From Daphnia carinata (taxonomy: Eukaryota; Arthropoda; Branchiopoda; Diplostraca; Daphniidae): 64,000 nt of DNA. The stretch spans positions 7,468,303 to 7,532,302 of the forward strand of contig NC_081332.1 of the NCBI RefSeq assembly GCF_022539665.2, given 5' to 3'. Positions 21,672 through 31,212 of the stretch are shown here, piece after piece. Positions within the stretch are counted from its first letter, which is position 1. Each line of letters starts with the position of its first letter. A program made the translations under genes and the position numbers. The notes beneath the pieces were generated by a model that searched no databases, was not told where the DNA came from, and saw nothing but the letters and a program-made list of their open reading frames with translations.

Positions 21672-23742
21672 CAGTATCCTCCAGAAAAAACAGGCACCCC
21701 CCCGGTCGCGGAAAATAAAATAATATATTACTAGCGCTAGATGGCATTTAATTTTTGCAACAGATAAACAAAAAAAGCATGTGTTTTTTTTGTTTGTTTG
21801 TTTTGACGGCAAAATTCCAGACAGTTTGCCGATTTCCGATGTTTTTTGTAATTTTGCTTCGAGCTAAATAAAGAAAACGGAAAATTTGAGAAGTCTGGAG
21901 AAAGGCACAGATTGTCTGAATCGTAACCTTTCCCCCATTTTACTTTTTTTTCCAAATTTTCCGTTGTCTTTTTTTTTGCCGCAGGAAATATTAGGAAAAC
22001 TTATGAGCGAGTGGACTTCAGAAGACGGAACATATTATAGAATTCTTTTCATAGACATATAAACGAAACGTTAAAAACGATTTTTTAATACTATTTATTT
22101 CAGTTCATTATACTGGCAAACAAGATTAAGAATTAATATTTAGTCCACCATCCGTTTGCCTCAATGCATAATTGTAGTCTATTGGTCATAGAAAGCGCTA
22201 ATTTTTCCCTATAAGCGCCTCTATCTGTTAAATTTTGCCAAGCATTTTGTGCATGGGCAAAAACTTCATCTTTGTTTCGCGAATTCCGTGCGTCAAATTC
22301 ACGAACAATATCCCCCCAAATGTTTTCAATAGGGTTTAAATCAGGTGAGCGGGCAGGCCACGGAAGAACCACGATCCGTGGATGGGCAGCAAACCAAGCC
22401 TTTACTACCCTAGCAGTATGGATAGGGGAATTGTCTTGTATGAACGGGATAGTTTCTTCTGGCCCATAAGTTTCGGTAATCCACGGCAGGAAAATGTTTT
22501 CCAGGATGTCAACGTATTTTTCCTTCGTGAATCTGCCATCGATTTCAACTAGTGGGCAAGTGCCAGCCGCAGAAAAGCAACCCCAAACAGGAACTGTTTT
22601 GCGCCCACTCCTATTAATAGGCTGAATATGCTCCCGCTGAAATCTCGTTCCCTTTTTCCGGTAGACAAACACTCTACCACATTCGTCAGACCTTAATAAA
22701 TTATTATCAACTGATTATAAGATACTATTATGTAAAGTTATTTTTGAAATATTAATACCCGAACGTTTTCTCATCAGAAAAAACCACCTTAGTCCAATAT
22801 AAAGGATCTTTACTAATAAAGTCCGTCGCAAAACTTAACCGATTTTCAGCGTTACGCTGCGTGAGATCGCATTTCTTTGCGGCCACGCAAGCAATAACGC
22901 CGCGACTTTTCAAACGTCGACATATGGTCTGCGAACTAACGGGTATTGAGAGGGAATCTAAATAGAAAAAAATTGGCATCATTAGGCCAACCCGAAAAAA
23001 ATGCGCTATCCAAACCTGCGATAACGCTAGCTTTCGTGATAGGATTAGCAGCGGCGAAACGCACTATTGCATTATCCTGCTGCAATGTTGTTTTTTTCGT
23101 TAAGCCCGTTCCGCGTTTCCTTTTTACACCTTCTTCCTCGGCAAAGCGATTTTGCCACCTTTGAACGGTTGATCGTGCGCAACCCACTAAATTGGCGATT
23201 TGCACTTGTGAATGACCGGCCCTAGTTAATCCAATTATTTCCCCGCGTTGCGCTTCACTTAAATTTTTATGTTGATTAGCACGATACATTTTAAATTCAC
23301 CGTTTGCAAAGTCTATTCTAGTCAGTAGTCACTCTATCTAGTCACCTTAACTTTCCTCTAGTCACAAATAGTCTATATGCCCCAAACAATTTCTTTCTAT
23401 TTCGGCAATGCATAATTTGTAATGGTTACCATGGTTTCCACGTTTTTTTTGGTTGCGAGAAAATAGGAAAAAAGAAAATTTGAGGACAAAATAATGTTTG
23501 GGGGATAGGTTAAAATTCGACAAACTCGGCCGTCTCGAAATTGCCCTTTTTTCCATTTCGCTCGCAGCAAAAAAACTTTGGAAATCTCGGCAACTGTCTG
23601 GGATTTTGCCGTCACAACAAAAACAAAATTGCATGCTTTTTTTGTTTATGTTTTCTATTATTTCTAATGCCATCTAGCGCTAATGATATATTTTAAAATT
23701 TTTGGCGACCGGGGGGGTGCCTCTTTTTTGTGGAGGATACTG
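21672..23742 (-). mobile_element. Tc1/mariner transposon, 2071 bp, TA target duplication
   Basis: The ends are inverted repeats: CAGTATCCTCCAGAAAAAAC on the left and, reversed, CAGTATCCTCCACAAAAAAG on the right, followed in both by GGCACCCCCCCGGTCGC and, further in, TAGCGCTAGATGGCATT. Similarity continues with gaps to about 190 bp inside (GACGGCAAAAT-type blocks at about 21803 and 23605). TA dinucleotides at 21670-21671 and 23743-23744 form the target duplication. The insertion splits the Gypsy-2 3' LTR, so it is younger than that LTR. Confidence 0.93.
22133..23289 (-). CDS. Tc1-like transposase, three exons, open frame
   Basis: Exons 23289-23016, 22957-22759 and 22691-22133 sum to 1032 bp (343 aa and TAA). 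Introns are 58 nt (GTTTGG...TTTAG) and 67 nt (GTATTA...TTAAG), and the phases fit exactly. The N-terminus has a helix-turn-helix (LSEAQRGEIIGLTRAGHSQV, then ARSTVQRW) that binds the inverted repeats; a second helix-turn-helix follows (SSQTICRRLKSRG). The DDE catalytic triad is in KVVFSDEKTFG, IPFIQDNSPIHTAR and SPDLNPIENIW, with 35 residues between the second Asp and the Glu by my count. Length matches the family's usual ~340 aa. No stop or frameshift was found, so it may encode an active enzyme; the introns are my model. Confidence 0.85.
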
Positions 23743-23783
23743 TACATGACAGGACACTGTTATGGGGTATGAAACTTGTAACA

Positions 23784-24361
23784 CTCGGCCCTTCCTGACT
23801 CGAAGTTACACACGAACAATACAAATAAAACACAGAGGGTTTTCTGGATCTTCGAAATGGCCCTCAAAGAAAAGAAGATAAACGACGAACAGAAAAAAAA
23901 AAGGGAAAACACCACCGACTAGTGGAAAAGAGAAAAAAAAACAACAAAAAAAGTAAAAAAAAAAAAAAAAAAAAATAAATTCCTCCCTGAGGCTCACGGC
24001 TCTTTACACCATCCAAATGACGGCGATTTATCAAAGCAAAAAAAAAAAACAATTAACAGATACCATCCCCAGCGATCAAAAAGAAGAGAGAAGAAAAAGA
24101 GAAAACAAACAATGATTTATCAAAACAAAAGAAAACAAAACATCCAATGACATCATCCCCCCCCCCCCCAAAAAAAAAAAAAAAAAAAAACAAACACCGT
24201 AACAAAATCAATAACTCCCCCCCAAAAAACCACGATAGAGAAAGAAGAGCGTGTACGTGTTATGTTTCGTAGTCGTTCATCCATGCAGGTCTTTTTGTCC
24301 GTCTCCCAGCTCTAGTAGTTGTTGTTGGCCTGTCTTCTTGTGGAGGCTCTTCCCACACGGA
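23784..24361. other. A-rich 3' untranslated part of Gypsy-2
   Basis: A short purine tract (reverse strand AGGAAGGG, 23795-23788) next to the LTR is the likely plus-strand primer. Then come many A homopolymers of 8-22 bases on the plus strand (T on the element's RNA). Open frames across it are low-complexity F/K runs, not genes. Confidence 0.5.
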
Positions 24362-27300
24362 CTAAGATGAGTCGCTCGAAGAAGACGAAGATGAAGACTC
24401 GTCTACTGCCACATCTTCCGAAGCGTCCCACTCCACATCCGACCGACCATGGAAGCGACGAATCTGGCAGACGTGGACGTTAAAATGCCTGTACGATGAT
24501 TTCTTCCGTTGCGCGGGCAGATCTTCGACTAGGTAGGTTGTTTGTGGTAGCTTCCGCACCACCTGGAATGGCCCCACAAATTTAGGAAGAAATTTTTGGT
24601 GGAATTCTTCTTTCTTGGCTTCCGTCGAACTAGAACAAGGTCACCATGAAGAAACTCGGGCTCTGGTTTCCGAACTCGATCTGTTCTTTCCTTGCTTTTT
24701 GCTTTCTTTTTCCATAATGCGCAAACGAGCTGACGACCTCCATTCCGAAACGCGTGACAAAAAGGTGGCATGTGGTTCTTGTTCGTTCTTTGGCCATGGA
24801 AAAAGATTTTCTATGGCCAGGACAGGTGGACGACCATTCACTAGTTCAAACGGCGTTACCTCGGTTGTGGCTTTGCGGGCGGTATTGATACATACGTTGC
24901 GGCTGCTAAATGTAAGTCCCAATCCGTATGTTCGGGATTGACAAAGGCGCACAATGCAAGTGTTAATGTACGATTGACTCTTTCCACTAATCCATTAGTC
25001 TCCGGATGCTCTGCAGTGGCCAAAATGTGTTTAATCTGCCAGCGCGTCACCCATTCGGAAAACATCTGGGACGTGAAGGCTGATCCCTGGTCGCTAACAA
25101 TACGTTGCGGTGTACCGTGGCGAAAGATAATGTTCGTCTCGAGGAACGACGTAACAAATTTTGTCGACGTGTCAGGTACAGCAGCCACCTCGACCCACTT
25201 CGACAAATAGTCTATCGAAACAATTATGTGACGATTACCAGCAGCAGTAACCTTAAACGGGCCCAAGTGATCGATTCCGATAAGCTGGAACGGAGAAGAC
25301 GGTGGTTCGATGGGCTGTAGTCGACCAACCACCTGACCAATTGCGTGTTTGTGTGTTTGGCAAAAAGAACAAGATTGTACAAAAATTTTTACGCTCCTAC
25401 CCAGCCGTGGCCACCAAAATCGACTTTTAATTTTAAAATGAGTTCTCTCCACACCCTGATGTCCAGATGAAGGAGAATCATGACATGCTTCCAAGATTTT
25501 TCTACGAAGGATAGAGGGAATAACGAGTAGCAACTTTCTACCAGAGTGTTTGTTTTTTTTATACAGAATTTTACTACGGATGACAAAAACTTGGGACATT
25601 TTACAGGGCGTAAGGGTTTCTAACGCTACAAATATTTTCCGTAGCTGGCCGTCTTGTTGTTGCAAGAGGGCGAGCTCTTTTGAGGCATAACCCACTTCGG
25701 GTTCTTTTACGGTGACTGCTAGACAACCATCTGGCCGGGAATCAATGCCGTAAGCAGGGTTCCTGGACAGTGTGTCCGCAACAACATTATCAGTACCTTT
25801 CACATGCTCAATCGTGAAGGTAAACTCTTGTAAATCAAGCACCCATCTAGCGAATTTCCCCTTTAAGTCCCTTTTCCCCATCATCCACTTGACGGCTGAA
25901 CTGTCCGTCTTAACAAAAAAATGTCTCCCATAAACATACGTGCGCAACTTTTTGAGCGCCCACACCACCGCCAAGCATTCCAACTCATTGGCGTGATATC
26001 GTGTTTCGGTGTCCGACAGCCTTCTACTGATGAAAGTCACAGGTCGATGTCCTTCACCAGTATCTTGCGTCAACACTGCTCCAAGACCAGTTTGACTTGC
26101 GTCAGTCTGAATAGTAACTTCTAGAGCGTCATCGAAATGAGCCAGAACAGGAGCAGTCGTAAGACGCGCTACAATACTGCTCTTTGCGCCTTCGTGACGT
26201 TCCGTCCATCGCCAAACAGCATTCTTTTTGAGGAGAGCGTGCAAAGGGTGAGCCAATGACGCAAAATCAGGGACAAAACGCCGATAGTACGACGCAAGTC
26301 CAAGAAAACCTCGTAGTGATTTTAAATTCGTAACAGGCATGGAAGTCAAAGCGCGCACTTTCTCGCCTTCCGGATGAATGCCTTCCGCATCAATTACGTG
26401 TCCCAGATGGGATACCTTGGTTGCGCCGAAAACGCATTTGTCAATGTTTAGTGTCAAATTTGCTCGCTCTAGAGCTGTTAACACCAACTCCAGGCGTGTC
26501 AAATGCTCGTCAAAAGATCGACCAAAAACCAAGATATCATCTAAGTAAACTAGGCACATATGCCACTTCAACCCAGCCAAAACTCTATCCATTAAACGTT
26601 GAAACGTCGCCGGAGCATTGCTCAACCCGAACGGTAGACGTGTAAACTGGTAAAGGCCGTCTGGAGTGACAAACGCTGTCTTCTCCCGGTCTTCCAACGC
26701 CACAGGCACCTGCCAATATCCGCTGGCCAAATCCAAGCAAGAAAAAAATTGCGCACCTGCTAACCTGTCCAAAACATCGTCGATGCGAGGTAACGGATAA
26801 ACATCACGTTTCGTTACCGCATTTAGACGTCTAAAATCAATACAAAAACGATAGTCACCAGATTTTGCTTTACGAACTAAAACGACGGGTGAACTCCACG
26901 GGCTAAAAGATTCTTCGACAACACCGTCCTCTAACATCTCTTCAACCTTTTCCGCAATAATCTGACGCTCGAACGCTGATACCCTATATGGTGCAGATTT
27001 CACCGGACAAGCATTCCCCGTGTCAATATGATGTTCAACTTCAGTGGTTTGCCCAATTTCCCTTTTTGACTTCGGAAAGCATTTTCGTCGACGTTCAAGC
27101 ATACCCATAAGTTTTCCACGTTGACCAGAGTCTAGTCCCTCCCCAATATTAACCTGAGTGATGAATTTGGCTTCATCACCTATTGGAAGAACGGTGGTAC
27201 AAATTTCAGAATCCCCGTCTGTCAAAGTAGACAACACGGCGTCATCGTTCAGTTCAACAGTACAAAAGAAATGCCGTCGCCTTAGTTTCAACTCCGCAGG

Positions 27301-28287
27301 GGAATAATTCACAAGGGGTATCTCCGTTAGTCCTCCATTTACCGTCACGACACTGGCTGGTATCACCCACTCCTTTCCCGGCTTCGAACAACAATTAAAC
27401 TTGACGAAAGCCGTACCAGATACATCTGACGACAATCTTCCCTTCACAAAGACCAGCGAGTTTGGGGGAACCACCTGGTGTCCATCTGCCTTAACTGGCA
27501 TCCATCCACGTCGTTTCGAAGGCGATTCCTCCGCAAAAGACTCGATCAGACCGTCGCTTACGTCAAAATCTTCTTCATTACTCCCTTCTTCTTCCAAAAA
27601 TATTCCCTCCCTGCTGCTTTCCTCGTTAATTATATGCACCTCTTCCGCCCATCGCACTCTCTTTTTCTCCTTCGTCAAAACTTCCTCTACCCCCTTTCCT
27701 TCGCCGTCTTCGATTTCCTTGTTTCCCTTCTTTAAATTTCCCTCAATTAACCCTATTTCCTCCCCCCTTACACCTTTCCCCGTTACGTTACTCTCCCCAC
27801 TTACTAGATCTAACTCCCTACTTTCCTGCGCCACTACACCCTTATTTTTCTCCTCGACTAACCCTTCCCCGACTAATTCAATTCTCCCTCCCCTTACTAC
27901 AATGTTAGTTTTACTATTTACAATCCAGTCAACACCCAAGATTAACGCAAATGGAGCGGTCCTTAGTACGGTGACGGACTTGAGTTTGACAAAATTGTGC
28001 TTCCACTTAACGTTCAACGGTAGGGCTCCCTCAACACGCACAAGCTTATTGTCGACGCCTCTCAATTTAGTTTTCGTGGAATTCCGATGAAGGTCCATAA
28101 ATTTCCGTACGACGCTTAGCCGTACCGCACTAACGCTAGCCCCCGAGTCGACGAGTGCCGTAACTTCCCCAACTTTTTCTACCCAGACCTTGATAAGAGG
28201 CAAGGCTGGGCGACTTTCAGTGACAAAAAATCCCTTCAAGGGTGCCATTGCCCTCGACGCACTACGCCGTCGTTTTTTGCCGGACAA
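24362..28287 (-). CDS. Gypsy-2 pol (protease, RT, RNase H, integrase), frameshifts in the last 200 codons
   Basis: One frame of 1143 codons spans 28287-24856. Near residue 45 is the protease (VTALVDSGASVSAV). RT follows at about 460-650: EESFSPWSSPVVLVRKA, FCIDFRRLNAVTKRD, PLPRIDDVLD, FGLSNAPATFQRLM and CLVYLDDILVF with an intact YxDD box. RNase H (TIQTDASQTGLGAVLT, ending NVVADTLSRN) is next. Integrase has an H2C2 finger (HDSPSSGH... then SFCQTHKH) and the core Asp/Asp/Glu in IGIDHLGPF, RIVSDQGSAFT and NGLVERVNR. After about 24890 the frame moves: 24952-24641 continues KATTEVTPFELVNGRPP, and a third frame carries EFLHGDLVLVRR. 24577-24362 ends with a GPFQVV module and a Ser-rich acidic tail. 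Entry is by -1 shift from gag. Confidence 0.88.
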
Positions 28288-29258
28288 TCTCTAGCAATAT
28301 GGCCATGCCGATTGCACGAATAACACAATCTTTGCGCTGGTCCCCTTGGGGTAAACCTTCCACCACCCATCCGCGGAGCACTAGGTCCGGGACTAACGTT
28401 GAGTCGTGACAGCGACGATGAAATTTGGTTGACCAAGCGGTCTCCCAGACTTTGAAAGAGTGTGTTCAAATCAGGTGTTGTTGGCCCAGGGACAGTTGAC
28501 TGCGGAGCTGTTAAAACAGGGGGCGTTGGTTGTAATAGCGGCGCATTTGTGGTGGTTGGCACACTGGGCACTGGAGGCGTTAACCCAAGTTGCTCTAAGT
28601 CCCTGAGTCGCGTCAAAAAGGCCATAAAGTCTACCGGTAAAGGAGAAGTTAAGGCTGCGACGTGAATAGGGTTCGCGAGACCTCTCAGCAACATCTTGAT
28701 GACGTCAGCCTCCGGTAACGGGACGGGACAACGAAGGCACAATCGTCGCTTGTCCAACGCATATTCAAGGCAAGATTCCCCTAGTTTTTGTACCCTAGAC
28801 TCTACGAGCGAACTCCACTCCAAAAACGAAAGCGCTCGAGCAAAGTTGGTCACTAGTGCGGCTGACCAAATAGCCCAGGTAGCGTGATGGTGTCCCGTTT
28901 GCGCGTGCCATTGGGAGGCAGTGCCCTCGAGACGTGTCACAGCAACCAAAAGTCGATTCTCCTCTGTCCAACCCTCTAACCCACCAACGCGTTCCACATG
29001 GTCAATAAACCCTTGCGCATCTTCGCCAACAGCACCCGAGAAGCGTGGTATAGAACTGACAGCAATCGTCGACGGACGGATTGTCTGGGCAGCTGGCAAA
29101 GCGGCAGCAAGTGCTTGGATAGCTTCGTTGTTCTGCTGTTGTTGCATGTTAATGATTTCGACCAGTTGAGCAACCTGATTTTGCCTCGCCGCGCCGTCAG
29201 CTGCTGCTACTTCAGCAAACCTATTTAATGCCACGATCAGCTCGTTATTGTCTGCCAT
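28236..29258 (-). CDS. Gypsy-2 gag
   Basis: The frame is open from 29519, but the likely start is the internal ATG at 29258 (MADNNELIVALNRFAEVAA): upstream residues are F/R-rich, low-complexity leader translation. The protein is 340 aa. It has a coiled-coil-like N-terminus and Gln-rich stretch, a Retrotrans_gag domain (IPRFSGAVGEDAQGFIDHVE, then RLLVAVTRLEGTASQWHAQ), a long Pro/Thr/Ser linker, and one CX2CX4HX4C zinc knuckle, CYSCNRHGHIARDC, near the end. The last 52 bp overlap pol in another frame. Confidence 0.85.
   Translation of the reverse strand: MADNNELIVALNRFAEVAAADGAARQNQVAQLVEIINMQQQQNNEAIQALAAALPAAQTIRPSTIAVSSIPRFSGAVGEDAQGFIDHVERVGGLEGWTEENRLLVAVTRLEGTASQWHAQTGHHHATWAIWSAALVTNFARALSFLEWSSLVESRVQKLGESCLEYALDKRRLCLRCPVPLPEADVIKMLLRGLANPIHVAALTSPLPVDFMAFLTRLRDLEQLGLTPPVPSVPTTTNAPLLQPTPPVLTAPQSTVPGPTTPDLNTLFQSLGDRLVNQISSSLSRLNVSPGPSAPRMGGGRFTPRGPAQRLCYSCNRHGHIARDCPAKNDGVVRRGQWHP
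28272..28278 (-). promoter_or_regulatory. -1 ribosomal frameshift heptamer A AAA AAC
   Basis: In the gag frame the reverse strand reads GCA AAA AAC, so A AAA AAC is set exactly as X XXY YYZ. It lies just after the zinc knuckle and before the gag stop. A one-base slip back at this point enters the pol frame directly (RRRSASRAMAPLKGFF). A downstream pairing of GGGCAATGGCACCC is possible but weak. Confidence 0.75.
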
Positions 29259-29668
29259 GTTTATCGGTGTTGGCTCTGCTCCCGTGAGAACAAATTCGGA
29301 CTTCTGACACCTCGTTTTCGTTGTAGGTGGACGCGGTACTGGGCGGACGATACGAGCCCTTGCGGACGAATTACGAGCAGATTCTCTCGGGGTCCGAAGA
29401 TAGTATTCGGGTTCGAAACCGTAAAAAAGGGGTCTGTAATGTCGGTATCCGAATCCGACATGCAGAACAACCGAAAGCGAGAAAAAAAAAAAAAAGGGAA
29501 AAAAGGGTCTAAATGCCACGAAAATTAAAGTAAAAAAAAAAAAAAGACTCTAAACTCCAAGAGAAAGAAAAACAAAAACAAAACAAGTGCCAACCAAGAG
29601 CACTTATTCAACGGGTCTCACTTCAAGACCAAAAGATCGTCCCAAAAAAAAAAAAAAGATGTTGGGCT

Positions 29669-29705
<37 letters not shown>

Positions 29706-30341
29706 AAAAAAAAAAAAAAAAAAAAAGTACCCTCTGTACACAAGAGGGACACACACACAAAAACGATACCGTCCAGAACGAGCAACAGCCCGTAAGCAGA
29801 AAAAAAAAAACTTCACGGCACGACTTTGTATCAAGGTTCTTTTCTCGCCTTAAAAAAAAAGAACGAGCAACAAAAGAACCACTCAAAAGGTATTGCAATC
29901 CCGCTGATATGGTCGCTCAAAAAAAAAAAAAAGAGCGAGAGAAAAAAAAAAAAATCTCTCTCGACCAAAACGCGTGGGCCGTCCCAAAAAGAAAAAAAAA
30001 AAAAAAGACGGAACGCGCAACACAAAGCGGGGCGGGCAAAAAGCACGCCGCAAAAAAAAAAGATACAATTTCTACTACACACCGTACAACAAAAATCATG
30101 CGTTGGGATTGTTTATTTAATAGCCTGTGGCTATAGGTAACAAGGGTTGAAATACTTACCTGTCCCGTTCCTCCACTTTTCAACAAAGACGTCGCGGCGG
30201 GATGGGATCCACTCCCCTTCGGCGCCGGTAAGGACAATCCACAATGGCGGCGACCACGTCTGCGAGAATTTCCTTCAAGCGTGGGCGGCACGCGGGTCCG
30301 ATATGGGCGACTTCGTTAAAGTCGTTCGATGGCCTACTAAT
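29259..30341 (-). other. Gypsy-2 leader with long homopolymer runs
   Basis: About 1.1 kb between gag and the primer site. 29660-30060 on the plus strand has A runs of 8 to over 30 bases separated by short unique sequence. This gives spurious F-rich and K-rich open frames. Run lengths are probably not exact in the assembly. Confidence 0.6.
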
Positions 30342-30359
30342 ATCCCACTCCTGACACCA
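30342..30359 (-). other. Primer binding site, tRNA-Leu type
   Basis: The reverse strand reads TGGTGTCAGGAGTGGGAT, two bases after the LTR end. From established tRNA sequences this is complementary to a tRNA-Leu 3' end (…TGACACCA) with at most a mismatch. Confidence 0.7.
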
Positions 30360-30361
30360 AT

Positions 30362-30698
30362 TGTTACGGATGTAGCCGACGCGGGACCCAAAAACCAGGA
30401 CAGCGAGACAGGTAGCCGCGTAGACGTTAGGACAGATGGGTAATTCCAAAGCTCAGGCAAGACGAAGTGTATTTGTCAGGGCAACACTTTCACAAGTTCA
30501 ACACAATTACACACACAAGTACGCGAAGGGAAGCCAGCGGTAGCGCAAAGCTCCTTCTTTCAACCACACACAGTAGACGGCGAGGTTCCAGACTGCCCTC
30601 CGTGACTGGGAGCAGACGACCCGTCGCCTACTTACCGGTTGGCCATCTATTGAGGGGGTATTTGACAGAACACTGTTATGAGATATGAAACTGTAACA
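30362..30698 (-). repeat. 5' LTR of Gypsy-2
   Basis: 337 bp with ends TGTTACGG and CTGTAACA (inverted TGTTAC/GTAACA). It matches the split LTR at 21358-23783 with several small indels and substitutions, so the element is not brand new. Confidence 0.88.
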
Positions 30699-30881
30699 GT
30701 ACTGACTTCATTCGAAGGGTTCGGTGTGAACTGGGTAAGTTGAAGTAAAAGTAATTTTGAGTGGGCACGCTGGTAATTACGACTACTAAAAGGTCCAATT
30801 GCATCTTCCATCTTCCATTCCACAAACCCTTTGTGATATTCGTTGATTAAGTCATCTAAAATTTAACACTTTTTCATGCAG

Positions 30882-31212
30882 GTGGCGTACTTGGTACCGG
30901 TTTTGAACATATTGCTTGAACAAGGTGTTGCTGGTGCGTCTCACTCCATGGAGCAAAAGCCAGAAGCTGTAATTGTCGCACCCACTCGTGAATTGGCCAT
31001 TCAAATTCACCGGGGGCGTGTTAATTCTCCTACAATTCGGTTTTAAAATCTGTGATTGTATATGGAGGAATTGTCACGAGCTATCAGCGGTCAAATCTTC
31101 AAGCTGGGTGTAATATTGTTGTCGCGACAGCGGTGCGATTCAACGATTTCCTCGACCGTGGAGTATTTGTCTTGCCGGGGGTCAGGTTTTAAATTTTGGA
31201 CGAAACTGATCT
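30882..31212 (+). pseudogene. vasa-like: Vasa-like DEAD-box helicase pseudogene exon
   Basis: After an AG (TTTCATGCAG) the frame reads VAYLVPVLNILLEQGVAG, then EAVIVAPTRELAIQIH, with helicase motif Ia PTREL. After a shift and a TAA it continues LKSVIVYGG, SNLQAGCNIVVATAVRFND (motif Ib region) and ends ILDETD where a functional protein has DEAD. Those residues follow the order of Vasa/DDX4 family ATP-dependent RNA helicases, which act in germ granules. Upstream and downstream helicase motifs are absent, and DETD plus two stops and a frameshift show it is dead. Similarity to vasa rather than another DEAD-box gene is my judgement from the flanking residues. Confidence 0.65.

Larger units (their letters stand above)
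21358..23783 (-). repeat. 3' LTR of Gypsy-2, interrupted by Tc1 element
   Basis: LTR sequence is at 21358-21671 and 23745-23783, beginning TGTTACGGATGTAGCC and ending CTTGTAACA. It matches the other LTR at 30362-30698 in blocks such as CAGGCAAGACGAAGTGTATT, AAGCTCCTTCTTTCAACCAC and GCAGACGACCCGTCGCCTAC. The intervening 2071 bp is the Tc1 insertion with a duplicated TA. Confidence 0.9.
21358..30698 (-). mobile_element. Gypsy-2: complete Ty3/gypsy element with nested Tc1 insertion
   Basis: Two similar LTRs (30362-30698 and 21358-23783, the latter split by a Tc1 element) flank, on the reverse strand, a primer site, a long A/T-rich leader, gag (29258-28236), pol (28287-24362) and an AT-rich 3' region. 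Gag and pol are joined by a -1 frameshift site. No target-site duplication is visible at the two outer ends (TAAAG versus GTACT). The 3' end of pol carries several frameshifts, otherwise the element is nearly intact. Confidence 0.88.

Noticed and set aside
23806-24052. Open frames rich in Phe on the minus strand
   Set aside because: They translate A/T homopolymers in the Gypsy-2 3' region; no domain.
27401-28090. 229-codon plus-strand ORF opposite pol
   Set aside because: Antisense shadow of the Gypsy-2 pol frame, Ser/Pro-rich, no independent support.
29587-30291. Overlapping Lys-rich and Phe-rich open frames
   Set aside because: They are low-complexity translations of the A-run leader on both strands.
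21358-30698. Target-site duplication of Gypsy-2
   Set aside because: The bases outside the two LTRs (TAAAG and GTACT) do not match.
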